NCBI GenBank assembly: GCA_963704515.1 | Contig: OY969913.1 | Location: 2,356,001-2,420,000, forward strand | Direction: 5' to 3' | DNA from: VRUE01 sp963704515 | GTDB lineage: Bacteria; Actinomycetota; Thermoleophilia; Solirubrobacterales; 70-9 | Length of the DNA stretch: 64,000 nucleotides | Made by a program: the position numbers and the translations under genes | The notes under the pieces: model-generated | What the model was told of the DNA's origin: nothing | Seen by the model: only the letters and a program-made list of their open reading frames with translations | Databases searched by the model: none | In this document: piece after piece, positions 51,781 to 60,332 of the stretch | Layout: each line of letters begins with the position of its first letter | Position numbering within the stretch: position 1 is the first letter of the stretch

Positions 51781-53369
51781 CTCCGGCGCTCTCCGATGTC
51801 GACCTGCGCATCCTCGACCTGCTCGCCTCGCATCGGGTGCTGACCCAGACCCAGCTCGCCGCGATCAACCCCGAGACGCCCGCGAGGACGCTCCGCTACC
51901 GCTGCGTGCGGCTCGCCCGCGAGAGCCTCGTCGGGCGCAGTCGCCCCTACCGCGAACGTGGATCGGCGCCGCACCACCTCTGGCCGACCCGCAGGGGCGA
52001 GGCGATCGTCACCGGAGGGCCGCCGCCGAGGGGCGGCGAGCGGCGCGAGCCGAACCCTTTGTTCCTCGCCCACGCCGCCGGGCTGAGCGGGTTCTACGTG
52101 GCGCTGGCGACGACGCTGCCTGATGACGTGACGCTCACCCGCTTCGAGCGCGAGGCCGATGCCCGCGAGCCGTTCGCCACTTGGGACACCCGGAAGAAGC
52201 GCGCCATCGCACCCGACGCCTTCATCGAGATCGCCGAGGCCGACGGGCGCGAGCTGCTCGCCTTCGTCGAGCTGGACATGGGGACGATGTCGCACCGCCG
52301 CCTCAAGCAGAAGGCGGCGGGCTACGCGGAGTACGCGAAGGCCGAAGCGTGGCGCGAGCGCCACCGCTTCTGCCCAGCGCTGCTGTTCGTCACCACGACC
52401 GAGAAGCGCGCCCGCTCCTTGCTCGCCGCGATGCGCAGAGAGTTGGAGCGCGACGCGCTGCTGACCTGCGCCTGCGATCTCGCCCGACAGCCACAGGGCT
52501 GCGCGACCGAGGCGCGCTGGCTCGTCGACGAGGAGGACGAGCAAGGCGTCGACCTGCTCGCCGCGCTGCGCGAGGCACGCCGGCCCTACGACGAAGAGCT
52601 GACCCGCCGCGATGCCCGGCGCCGCGAGGAAGAAGCCAAGCGCGAGCGGTTGCGCTCCGACCCCGAGGCGCTGCGCGCCCACCTTCGGTCCTGGTCGCAC
52701 CGCGACTGGGGCATGGAGCACTTGGGTGGCCCGGCGGCAGCGGCGCTGAAGCGCACCCTGGAACTGGACGAGCCGCTGGACGATGCCGAGCGCGAAGCGC
52801 TGGGGAGGCTCGCCGCGATGTTCGCCGACCCGCTTGATCTCCAGCTCGACGAGCGGGAGCTGACGCCGAGCGAGCGCCGCGCGTTCGACGCGCTGGTCCG
52901 AGACCACCTGACCAGGCAGCTCGACCTGATCGGGGAGCTGGCCGAGCGCTGTGGCGAGGGTCCGGCCCTGCGCAGAGCGCGCAAGCGCCTCGAAGCAGGA
53001 GAGCTGCTCGACCGCCACGAGCTGAGCTGGGGGCTTGCCGAAGAGGCAAGGCGCGACGGCGAGGCCCGCGTCCGACAGGAGCACCTGCGCGAGGACTACC
53101 TCGGCTGGCGCGAGCAGAGGGCGCGTCAGCTCGCAAAGGGCCAGGGCATCGCGGGTCGGCTGCGCAATGGGCCCGAGGCCTTCCTCGACAAGGTGGACCG
53201 CAGCGCCCTGCGCTTCTGCCCAAGCTGCGAGGAGATCGCCTACCCCGACCCGAAGCGGACGATCCACGAACGAGGCGCCGGCCATGACGTCGCCTGGCAC
53301 TGCCACTTCTGTTGGGCCGAAGAGCTGGCGAAGTTCGAGCCGGCTAGCGACGAGGGAGGCGAGCCTTGA
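51723..53369 (+). CDS. Replication-relaxation family protein
   Basis: About 548 residues. The N-terminal winged-helix domain (VDLRILDLLASHRVLTQTQL, TLRYRCVRLARESLVGRSRP, APHHLWPTRRGEAIVTG) and the following VELDMGTMSHRRLKQKAAGY nuclease-like segment match the Replic_Relax family found on actinobacterial plasmids and integrated elements. A long charged coiled region and a Cys/His zinc-binding end (FCPSCEEI, HDVAWHCHFC) follow. The start is uncertain: TTG at 51723 is the first plausible codon before the domain; the frame is open from 51249, but that part looks non-coding. Confidence 0.78.
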   Translation: MTQGRRSRAGTGRSRSSTRTPALSDVDLRILDLLASHRVLTQTQLAAINPETPARTLRYRCVRLARESLVGRSRPYRERGSAPHHLWPTRRGEAIVTGGPPPRGGERREPNPLFLAHAAGLSGFYVALATTLPDDVTLTRFEREADAREPFATWDTRKKRAIAPDAFIEIAEADGRELLAFVELDMGTMSHRRLKQKAAGYAEYAKAEAWRERHRFCPALLFVTTTEKRARSLLAAMRRELERDALLTCACDLARQPQGCATEARWLVDEEDEQGVDLLAALREARRPYDEELTRRDARRREEEAKRERLRSDPEALRAHLRSWSHRDWGMEHLGGPAAAALKRTLELDEPLDDAEREALGRLAAMFADPLDLQLDERELTPSERRAFDALVRDHLTRQLDLIGELAERCGEGPALRRARKRLEAGELLDRHELSWGLAEEARRDGEARVRQEHLREDYLGWREQRARQLAKGQGIAGRLRNGPEAFLDKVDRSALRFCPSCEEIAYPDPKRTIHERGAGHDVAWHCHFCWAEELAKFEPASDEGGEP

Positions 53370-53620
53370 TCGCGATAGCGAGCGGCTCGGCTCGCAAGAG
53401 GAGCCGCGATCGGGGCGCCGGCCGTGCGGAGATCCCGGAGCGGCTCGGCATCCGCCCCGCCCGCCTCCTCCGCCGAAGCGGCGAGCAGGAAGAGCGGCTT
53501 CACGGCGCCCTGCGCGTGCTCTACCGCGACTACCTCGCCGGCGGCGGACTTGACTCCTTGCGCGCGTCGAGGTGTCATCGACGTTCGCGCAAGCCCAGCA
53601 AGCCGAGGAGGCCACGATGA
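53366..53620 (+). CDS. Possible small basic protein between relaxation and recombinase genes
   Basis: 84 residues from a TTG that overlaps the previous stop (TTGA) to a stop overlapping the recombinase start. Contains a helix-like HGALRVLYRDYLAGGGLDSL and very basic ends. Junction geometry favours a coupled gene, but composition alone does not prove coding. Confidence 0.35.
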   Translation: MIAIASGSARKRSRDRGAGRAEIPERLGIRPARLLRRSGEQEERLHGALRVLYRDYLAGGGLDSLRASRCHRRSRKPSKPRRPR

Positions 53621-55119
53621 GGATCGCCACCTACACCCGGATCTCGACCGACGAGGCGACCCAGCCCTACTCGCTGGAGGCGCAGGCGGCCCGGCTCGAT
53701 TCCTACGTCGATAGCCAGGAGGACTGGCGGATCGTGCGCCGCTTCACCGACCAGGCATCGGGCGCGATCCTGGAGCGGCCCGGCCTTGAACGGGCATTGA
53801 GCGAGGCCGAGGCAGGTCGCTTCGACCTGCTGCTCGTCTACCGCGTCGACCGCCTCTCGCGCTCGGTGCGCGGCCTCGCCCAGATCCTCGAGCGGCTCGA
53901 CGCCGCCGAGGTGCTCTTCCGCTCGGCGACCGAGCCCTTCGATACCGCCAGCTCCGCCGGGCGGATGATGGTTCAGCTCCTCGGCGTCTTCGCCGAGTTC
54001 GAGCGGGCGACGATCGTCGAGCGCACCGTCGCCGGGATGGAACGCAAGGCCGAACGCGGCGAGTGGGTCGGCGGCAACATCCCCTTCGGTTACCGGCTCG
54101 ACGCCGACCGGCGCTTCCTCGTTCCCGAGCCGGCCGAGGCATCGGTCGTCCCACAGGTCTTCCACCGCTACGCCGAGCGCCGGGAGGGCTCCTCGGCGCT
54201 CGCCAAATGGCTGACTGGGCGCGGCTCTCGCACGCGCAAGGGCAAGCCCTTCAACGTGCCCGCCGTGCTGGCGATCCTCCGCAACCGCACCTACTTGGGC
54301 GAGATCTCCTTCCGGGGCAAGCAGCACCCGGCGCCGCACGAGCCGCTGGTCGAGGAGGCGCTCTTCGAGCGCGCCCAGGAGGTTCTGCGGGGCCGCACCG
54401 AGGACAAGGCGCTGCGCCGGTCCAACCAGTCCGAGTACCTGCTCACCGGGCTGGTCAAGTGCGCGGGTTGCGGCAAGCAGTACCTCGGCGCGGCGGCGCA
54501 CGGCAACGGCGGGCGCTACCGCTACTACGTGTGCTTCTCACGCCAGCGGTACGGAAAGAAGGTGTGTGAAGCCGACCGGCTGCCGGCGGACGAGCTGGAG
54601 GAGGCGATCCTCGAACAGCTCCTCACCGTGCTCGAACAAGAGCCGCTGGTCCGCGAGGCGATCGCGGAGGCCTTCGCCGAGATCGATGCCGAGCAGCCCA
54701 AACGCACGGCGGAGCTGGAGCAGATCGGCACCGACCTGCGCCGCACCGGCGAGTCCCTCGACCGTTACTTCCGCGCCTTCGAGGAGGGCACGATGCCCGA
54801 GTCTGCTTGCGCGCCACGGATCGGCGAGCTGACCGAGCGCCTGCACGGACTCAAAGCCCGCCGCGAGGAGTTGTCCGCCGAGGAACCCGAGGAGCGCGAG
54901 CCGCTCGGCGATGAGGACCTGGCGCTGTTGCAGGCCGAGGTGCGTGCGGTGATCGATGGCGGCGATCCGTCGACGCGCAAGGCCCTGCTGCAATCGCTGG
55001 TCGACGAGATCCGGGTCGTCAGCCGCGCGGAGATCTACCCGTCTTTCTCTTTGCCGGCGGTTCGACCACCGTCAGGAGCAGTACCGCTACGGGGATTCGA
55101 ACCCCGGTTTCCGGACTGA
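53617..55119 (+). CDS. Large serine recombinase (site-specific integrase type)
   Basis: 500 residues from the ATG at 53617 (GAGGAGG upstream). Catalytic domain with S10 in TYTRISTDEATQPYSLEAQ and VYRVDRLSRSVRGL; recombinase domain with GNIPFGYRLDADR and LRNRTYLGEISFRGK; zinc ribbon with KCAGCGKQYLG and YYVCFSRQ...VCEADRL; coiled coil near the C-terminus. The last 14 codons run through a tRNA-like 3' end (repeat DR1), so the gene ends inside the putative attachment site. Probable integrase of the mobilisable element. Confidence 0.9.
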   Translation: MRIATYTRISTDEATQPYSLEAQAARLDSYVDSQEDWRIVRRFTDQASGAILERPGLERALSEAEAGRFDLLLVYRVDRLSRSVRGLAQILERLDAAEVLFRSATEPFDTASSAGRMMVQLLGVFAEFERATIVERTVAGMERKAERGEWVGGNIPFGYRLDADRRFLVPEPAEASVVPQVFHRYAERREGSSALAKWLTGRGSRTRKGKPFNVPAVLAILRNRTYLGEISFRGKQHPAPHEPLVEEALFERAQEVLRGRTEDKALRRSNQSEYLLTGLVKCAGCGKQYLGAAAHGNGGRYRYYVCFSRQRYGKKVCEADRLPADELEEAILEQLLTVLEQEPLVREAIAEAFAEIDAEQPKRTAELEQIGTDLRRTGESLDRYFRAFEEGTMPESACAPRIGELTERLHGLKARREELSAEEPEEREPLGDEDLALLQAEVRAVIDGGDPSTRKALLQSLVDEIRVVSRAEIYPSFSLPAVRPPSGAVPLRGFEPRFPD

Positions 55120-55227
55120 GAAATGGCTCTGCGAGGCCGTTTGCGGCCGATTCAGGGCGATTCCGTCCAGCTGGTTCGGTCGAGTTCGATCTAGATCGGT
55201 GGAGTCGGGGACATTTTCCGGGACACG
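55082..55227. repeat. 146-bp direct repeat DR1 with tRNA 3'-end-like segment
   Basis: Begins with a sequence that, on the minus strand, reads as a T-arm and acceptor end (GGGGTTCGAATCCCCG then TAGCGGTA) and ends with GGGGACATTTTCCGGGACAC. Contains the palindrome CGATCTAGATCG. No 5' half of a tRNA is present, so it is a tRNA 3' fragment, typical of attachment sites. Left boundary of the tandem duplication. Confidence 0.75.
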
Positions 55228-55277
55228 CTTTCGAGGTCTAGCCCTGAGCATCGGACTCGCTAGGTAGCCTTGTTGCG

Positions 55278-55517
55278 ATGCCTCTTCTCCCCAGGAGATC
55301 GGACCAGGTCCAAAACAAGCTGCATCGGCTCGAAGAGCAGATGCGAGCGATGGACTCGCGGATCGACGAGATGGCTGAGACCTTCGAGTCACGCCGAGCC
55401 GACGACGAAGCCGCCGCCATCGCCGCCGAGCGCATCCGCAGCGGTGCCGCCGATCACAAGGAAGACGGCGTCGAGGCGCTAGCCAAACTCGGCATCGAGA
55501 TCCCCACCGAGGAATGA
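55278..55517 (+). CDS. Small coiled-coil protein, duplicated module gene A (copy 1)
   Basis: 79 residues: VQNKLHRLEEQMRAMDSRID, EMAETFESRRADDEAAAIAA and ALAKLGIEIPTEE. Long amphipathic helix; overlaps the downstream toxin-like gene by 4 bp, so an antitoxin role is plausible. Copy 2 is at 56972 with two residue differences. Confidence 0.6.
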   Translation: MPLLPRRSDQVQNKLHRLEEQMRAMDSRIDEMAETFESRRADDEAAAIAAERIRSGAADHKEDGVEALAKLGIEIPTEE

Positions 55518-55908
55518 CCGGCAAAGCGCCCGGCGCAGTGGGCGTCACCTTTGCCAAAGGCGTCCTTGACGACGTTGCGGAACTGACCACCCCGGCCGCC
55601 GACAGCGATCAAGCCGACCAAGACGAAGCCGAGACCCTAAAGCGCCGCATCGCCGAACTGCTGGTCGAATGCAAAGGCAACCCTTCATCGGGGAACTGAT
55701 GGGTCCGGGCCTCCATCCCGAGTTGGCCAACTGCCGCCGGGTCCGGTTCGACATCCCGAGCCACGACGGGAAACCGCGCTTTCGCCTGATCTACCGCAAT
55801 GAACCCACCGACGGCGCCCCTGCCGAGTGCCACTGGCTCACCGTCGCGCCTCGCGCCGGTCTTCAGGCCCACCGCCGTGCGCGGCAGCGCTCCAAGCGTC
55901 GCGGGTGA
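55514..55908 (+). pseudogene. RelE-like gene B, copy 1, frameshifted
   Basis: Matches the intact gene at 57208 but lacks one C in a run of four (here three, 55681-55683), so translation stops at 55699 after 61 residues. The rest of the frame is preserved to 55908. Everything else in the copy is nearly identical to copy 2, so the lesion is recent. Confidence 0.85.
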
Positions 55909-55923
55909 ATCGATCCCGCGCCG

Positions 55924-56775
55924 GTGAAGTGGCTCATCACACTGGAAGCTGCGGAAGCCGATATCGATCGGCTGGTTCACGCAGGCATCCGAGGAATAGG
56001 TCCGATCAACGGGGAGCCGAGAAGACTGCTCCTCACCCATAATCAGCCCGACGGAGCGAATCCGGAGGAGGAACCGCACATCGTCCAGGACGAGGTTGAA
56101 GCTTTCGTGAACCGGTTGAATGGCGTTGGACGAGTCCGTTGGGGCAGGGTCTTCGAAGGAGTCTCAATCCACTCCTGGCACACGGTCGCTGCCGACGGCG
56201 AAATCACGGAGACGATCTTTCTTGACGCAGCTACGGGCCACCTGCCCCCGAAGGATTTCGCCGACCTCGTTGAGTCGTTGGGACACGAGCGCCCGCAGCT
56301 GCCAGGCGGACTGGACCACATCGACGGCTTGGACCTTGACGCAGCACTGGAAACCACTGGAAGGAATTCGGCAGCTGGTCGGGTGGTCCAACTGATCGAT
56401 CTCATGCTGAAGGACGAAGAGTTCAACTGGTCCGCCGCCTATGCCGCGCTTGAGACCATCGAACATAAGCTGAGGGAACAAGGCGTTGACGGAAGCAAAC
56501 TTGGATGGTGGACTGGACGCGAGCGATCAGATTTCAGAGCCACTGCAAACAGCCCCGAGGTTTTGGGGATAAGGGCGCGGCATGGCAAGCCAACCGGCCT
56601 GCCCGAGGCCCGCATGTCAAGCCATGACGCCAATTGGCTTGTGCGTAGAGTCGCTGCGCTCTGGCTCTCAAGTTCTTGTGGGCGCGATGTGCCCGGAAAA
56701 TCCGGAGCATCGGAGGAACCCGGCGCACAACACGACCCCGCAAGTCCAGACTCCACTCCAGAGGAGGGTGCCTAG
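55924..56775 (+). CDS. Unknown protein, duplicated module gene C (copy 1)
   Basis: 283 residues from a GTG. N-terminal half mixed alpha/beta (WLITLEAAEADIDRLVHAGI, FEGVSIHSWHTVAADGEITE); C-terminal half helical with FRATANSPEVLGIRARHGKP and MSSHDANWLVRRVAALWLSS, a pattern seen in uncharacterised proteins of mobile elements. Ends exactly at the boundary of repeat DR2. Identical in translation to copy 2. Confidence 0.62.
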   Translation: MKWLITLEAAEADIDRLVHAGIRGIGPINGEPRRLLLTHNQPDGANPEEEPHIVQDEVEAFVNRLNGVGRVRWGRVFEGVSIHSWHTVAADGEITETIFLDAATGHLPPKDFADLVESLGHERPQLPGGLDHIDGLDLDAALETTGRNSAAGRVVQLIDLMLKDEEFNWSAAYAALETIEHKLREQGVDGSKLGWWTGRERSDFRATANSPEVLGIRARHGKPTGLPEARMSSHDANWLVRRVAALWLSSSCGRDVPGKSGASEEPGAQHDPASPDSTPEEGA

Positions 56776-56921
56776 TACCGCTACGGGGATTCGAACCCCG
56801 GTTTCCGGACTGAGAAATGGCTCTGCGAGGCCGTTTGCGGCCGATTCAGGGCGATTCCGTCCAGCTGGTTCGGTCGAGTTCGATCTAGATCGGTGGGGTC
56901 GGGGACATTTTCCGGGACACG
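56776..56921. repeat. 146-bp direct repeat DR2
   Basis: Same as DR1 except for one base (G for A near 56896). Marks the junction between the two copies of the 1.69-kb unit. Confidence 0.8.
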
Positions 56922-56971
56922 CTTTCGAGGTCTAGCCCTGAGCATCGGACTCGCTAGGTAGCCTTGTTGCG

Positions 56972-57211
56972 ATGCCTCTTCTCCCCAGGAGATCGGACCA
57001 GATCCAAAACAAGCTGCATCGGCTCGAAGAGCAGATGCGAGCGATGGACTCGCGGATCGACGAGATGGCTGAGACCTTCGAGTCGCGCCGAGCCGACGAC
57101 GAAGCCGCCGCCATCGCCGCCGAGCGCATCCGCAGCGGTGCCGCCGATCACAAGGAAGACGGCGCCGAGGCGCTAGCCAAACTCGGCATCGAGATCCCCA
57201 CCGAGGAATGA
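56972..57211 (+). CDS. Duplicated module gene A (copy 2)
   Basis: 79 residues; differs from copy 1 at residue 11 (I for V) and near residue 65 (A for V). Overlaps the intact gene B by 4 bp (ATGA). Candidate antitoxin. Confidence 0.62.
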   Translation: MPLLPRRSDQIQNKLHRLEEQMRAMDSRIDEMAETFESRRADDEAAAIAAERIRSGAADHKEDGAEALAKLGIEIPTEE

Positions 57212-57603
57212 CCGGCAAAGCGCCCGGCGCAGTGGGCGTCACCTTTGCCAAAGGCGTCCTTGACGACGTTGCGGAACTGACCACCCCGGCCGCCGACAGC
57301 GATCAAGCCGACCAAGACGAAGCCGAGGCCCTAAAGCGCCGCATCGCCGAACTGCTGGTCGAATGCAAAGGCAACCCCTTCATCGGGGAACTGATGGGTC
57401 CGGGCCTCCATCCCGAGTTGGCCAACTGCCGCCGGGTCCGGTTCGACATCCCGAGCCACGACGGGAAACCGCGCTTTCGCCTGATCTACCGCAATGAACC
57501 CACCGACGGCGCCCCTGCCGAGTGCCACTGGCTCACCGTCGCGCCTCGCGCCGGTCTTCAGGCCCACCGCCGTGCGCGGCAGCGCTCCAAGCGTCGCGGG
57601 TGA
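57208..57603 (+). CDS. RelE/ParE-like protein, duplicated module gene B (intact copy)
   Basis: 131 residues. The C-terminal part CRRVRFDIPSHDGKPRFRLI, YRNEPTDGAPAECHWLTVAP and a basic tail (AHRRARQRSKRRG) follows the RelE/ParE toxin fold (beta strands with FRLIYR and a basic end). The N-terminal part includes LKRRIAELLVECKGNPFIGE. Gene order A-B with overlap resembles a toxin-antitoxin pair. This is the only intact copy. Confidence 0.65.
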   Translation: MTGKAPGAVGVTFAKGVLDDVAELTTPAADSDQADQDEAEALKRRIAELLVECKGNPFIGELMGPGLHPELANCRRVRFDIPSHDGKPRFRLIYRNEPTDGAPAECHWLTVAPRAGLQAHRRARQRSKRRG

Positions 57604-57618
57604 ATCGATCCCGCGCCG

Positions 57619-58470
57619 GTGAAGTGGCTCATCACACTGGAAGCTGCGGAAGCCGATATCGATCGGCTGGTTCACGCAGGCATCCGAGGAATAGGTCCGA
57701 TCAACGGGGAGCCGAGAAGACTGCTCCTCACCCATAATCAGCCCGACGGAGCGAATCCGGAGGAGGAACCGCACATCGTCCAGGACGAGGTTGAAGCTTT
57801 CGTGAACCGGTTGAATGGCGTTGGACGAGTCCGTTGGGGCAGGGTCTTCGAAGGAGTCTCAATCCACTCCTGGCACACGGTCGCTGCCGACGGCGAAATC
57901 ACGGAGACGATCTTTCTTGACGCAGCTACGGGCCACCTGCCCCCGAAGGATTTCGCCGACCTCGTTGAGTCGTTGGGACACGAGCGCCCGCAGCTGCCAG
58001 GCGGACTGGACCACATCGACGGCTTGGACCTTGACGCAGCACTGGAAACCACTGGAAGGAATTCGGCAGCTGGTCGGGTGGTCCAACTGATCGATCTCAT
58101 GCTGAAGGACGAAGAGTTCAACTGGTCCGCCGCCTATGCCGCGCTTGAGACCATCGAACATAAGCTGAGGGAACAAGGCGTTGACGGAAGCAAACTTGGA
58201 TGGTGGACTGGACGCGAGCGATCAGATTTCAGAGCCACTGCAAACAGCCCCGAGGTTTTGGGGATAAGGGCGCGGCATGGCAAGCCAACCGGCCTGCCCG
58301 AGGCCCGCATGTCAAGCCATGACGCCAATTGGCTTGTGCGTAGAGTCGCTGCGCTCTGGCTCTCAAGTTCTTGTGGGCGCGATGTGCCCGGAAAATCCGG
58401 AGCATCGGAGGAACCCGGCGCACAACACGACCCCGCAAGTCCAGACTCCACTCCAGAGGAGGGTGCCTAG
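57619..58470 (+). CDS. Unknown protein, duplicated module gene C (copy 2)
   Basis: 283 residues, translation identical to the product at 55924. Starts at a GTG 15 bp after gene B and ends at the edge of DR3. Being kept intact in both copies while gene B is broken in one suggests it has its own value or is simply too recent to have decayed. Confidence 0.62.
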   Translation: MKWLITLEAAEADIDRLVHAGIRGIGPINGEPRRLLLTHNQPDGANPEEEPHIVQDEVEAFVNRLNGVGRVRWGRVFEGVSIHSWHTVAADGEITETIFLDAATGHLPPKDFADLVESLGHERPQLPGGLDHIDGLDLDAALETTGRNSAAGRVVQLIDLMLKDEEFNWSAAYAALETIEHKLREQGVDGSKLGWWTGRERSDFRATANSPEVLGIRARHGKPTGLPEARMSSHDANWLVRRVAALWLSSSCGRDVPGKSGASEEPGAQHDPASPDSTPEEGA

Positions 58471-58616
58471 TACCGCTACGGGGATTCGAACCCCGGTTTC
58501 CGGACTGAGAATTGGCTCTAACAAGCCATTTGCGGGCGATTCGTGCCTGAGAATTATTAAGAGTTCGATGTAGTTCGATCTAGATCGGTGGAGTCGGGGA
58601 CATATTTCGGGACACG
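58471..58616. repeat. 146-bp direct repeat DR3, diverged
   Basis: First ~45 bp (tRNA-like end) and last ~50 bp match DR1 and DR2; the centre differs at many positions. As the outermost, oldest-looking copy it may represent the original flank, with DR2 created by the tandem duplication. About 110 bp beyond it to 58725 show no gene. Confidence 0.72.
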
Positions 58617-58724
58617 GGTTCAACGGCCATCTGCCCCACCGATCAGCTTGAAGCAGCTCCTGCCCGACGCGAAGTAGCGTCGTTCCCGAGTCCGGACACC
58701 GTGAAATTTGGTTGCCAGGACCAC

Positions 58725-59546
58725 TCAGAAAAGAGGCTCATCAGCGAGGCTTGACTGGGTCACTTCCGCGTAACAGCCATAGCGATCCACGACGGACGAC
58801 ACCAGCTCGAAGAACCAAGGAGGTGCCGTTGGAGAGACATGGATCGCCTCGATCAAGTTGTCAAGGTCAACCGCGACGGTCAAACCGTCGGGTGGCGTCG
58901 ATTCCTGAAAATCCTCTGCGGACGTCCACCCGTCGGGGTCTTCACTTTCGGGGAAGTGCGTAATGACAGCCCGAAGCTCAGACTCAAACTCAAAACTTCG
59001 TCGCTTATGCACGAAAGGATAAAGAAGATCGTGCTCAGGTATTACCTCTCGCTTGTAGTCCAGATAGCTAACTTTGCCAATATAAAGTGGGTCGTTTCCC
59101 TTAGTATCCGACCCTCCGGACTCGAAGCATTCGGTCAAGCGTTGATAGGTGGAACGCACGGCGACCCCACCTGAAACCGGAACATATAGACCCCAGAATG
59201 CTGCGCTCTCCTCCTCGCTGAGGCTCCAGCAATTCGCAAAAACCCAATGCGGCAACTCGCGTGCGATTTCGGCATGACTGATCGCCATCGAAGCCGGGTT
59301 GGCACTTTCGAAATTACGCGTCCAGAAATCTTCTCGGCCGTCAATGTTGGGAGCTGAATACGACCCCTCAAACTGATCGTCGTACGCGGCTGCCGGAGCA
59401 AAAAACAGTTCTTCCGTATCGAGAAGCGCAACGAACTTCGTAAAGTCCAGGTAGCGCCAAATCGTTGCATAGGGATTGCTCGGCGGTACAAATGGCTCAC
59501 GCTCTTGACGCTCAACATTGACCTTGAGGAACTGGGGCTGCTCCAC
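58725..59546 (-). CDS. DUF2971-family protein
   Basis: 273 residues. The family look is in IWRYLDFTKFVALLDTEELF, FFAPAAAYDDQFEGSYS, WVFANCWSLSEEESAAFWGL and VAVRSTYQRLTECF, with KVSYLDYKRE and FEFESELRAVI further on. DUF2971 proteins are uncharacterised and common in defence-rich islands. Third gene of a three-gene unit, 27 bp after the membrane protein gene. Confidence 0.75.
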   Translation of the reverse strand: MEQPQFLKVNVERQEREPFVPPSNPYATIWRYLDFTKFVALLDTEELFFAPAAAYDDQFEGSYSAPNIDGREDFWTRNFESANPASMAISHAEIARELPHWVFANCWSLSEEESAAFWGLYVPVSGGVAVRSTYQRLTECFESGGSDTKGNDPLYIGKVSYLDYKREVIPEHDLLYPFVHKRRSFEFESELRAVITHFPESEDPDGWTSAEDFQESTPPDGLTVAVDLDNLIEAIHVSPTAPPWFFELVSSVVDRYGCYAEVTQSSLADEPLF

Positions 59547-59573
59547 TACGCGCTTACCGGTCCCTCTCGGCGT

Positions 59574-60332
59574 TCAAACCTTCGGCGACTGAGGTACGGA
59601 AGGTGCCGGGGCCGGATCGGAAGACACAGACTCGACCCCCAGAGACTCAGGACTGCAGCGGCTGGTTTGGAGCCAATTCACGCGTCGGTAGATCAGCATG
59701 ACCAGCAGAGCCCCGGAGAGGAACGCCGCGTTCACAATCCAGTCGGGGGAAAACCGGGTGTAGCCAGCCCACAGTCCGCCGTAGACGATGAGAACCAACC
59801 CGAGGAGCCAAGGGCTGTACCGCTGTTCCTTCGGATCGGCCGTTGACTTTCGCAACCAACCCCAGACAAGGTAGAGCCCGAAAATAGCCACATAGGTCAC
59901 GAACACGGGGGTCAGATCGGCACCTGGCGCTGCGAGAAGGACATGGCACTTGAGCAACAGGAAGCTGTAGGCACCGACGATTAGGACATCCAAATAAAAG
60001 CGGACGAGGTCGTTACGTCGATTGTCCTCATTGAGAAGCTGGTAAGGCTGATCCTCAGATGCAAAGTGATAGTCGATGAAGCTCTGGATCGTGGTGAAAT
60101 AGATCAAGATCAGAGCCAGCAAGACCGGCAGGAACTGAGGCGGGTGAGAGAACTCGTCACCAATCGTAAACAGAGCCCGATAGTTGACGGCACCCTGCAC
60201 CAGGACAAGCGCGTAGAGGACATCGATCAACCGCGTCAGCTGACGTGAAAGCTCCAACTGACGCTGAGGGCAGTTATCTACTTCATCGGTGGTATAGACG
60301 CGCCCCGTATTGACGAGCCAATCAAAGTTCAT
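59574..60332 (-). CDS. Six-TM membrane protein, possible effector
   Basis: 252 residues from the ATG at 60332, which overlaps the deaminase-like gene's stop by 11 bp. Six TM segments: LIDVLYALVLVQGAVNYRAL, FLPVLLALILIYFTTIQSFI, FYLDVLIVGAYSFLLLKCHV, VFVTYVAIFGLYLVWGWL, PWLLGLVLIVYGGLWAGY and NAAFLSGALLVMLIY; short soluble ends. No transporter family recognised. Coupling to a nucleotide-deaminase gene suggests a paired function. Confidence 0.7.
   Translation of the reverse strand: MNFDWLVNTGRVYTTDEVDNCPQRQLELSRQLTRLIDVLYALVLVQGAVNYRALFTIGDEFSHPPQFLPVLLALILIYFTTIQSFIDYHFASEDQPYQLLNEDNRRNDLVRFYLDVLIVGAYSFLLLKCHVLLAAPGADLTPVFVTYVAIFGLYLVWGWLRKSTADPKEQRYSPWLLGLVLIVYGGLWAGYTRFSPDWIVNAAFLSGALLVMLIYRRVNWLQTSRCSPESLGVESVSSDPAPAPSVPQSPKV

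Noticed and set aside
55082..55120. Complete tRNA gene
   Set aside because: Only the T-arm and acceptor-like 3' part is present at each of the three sites; no anticodon arm or 5' acceptor strand was found nearby.
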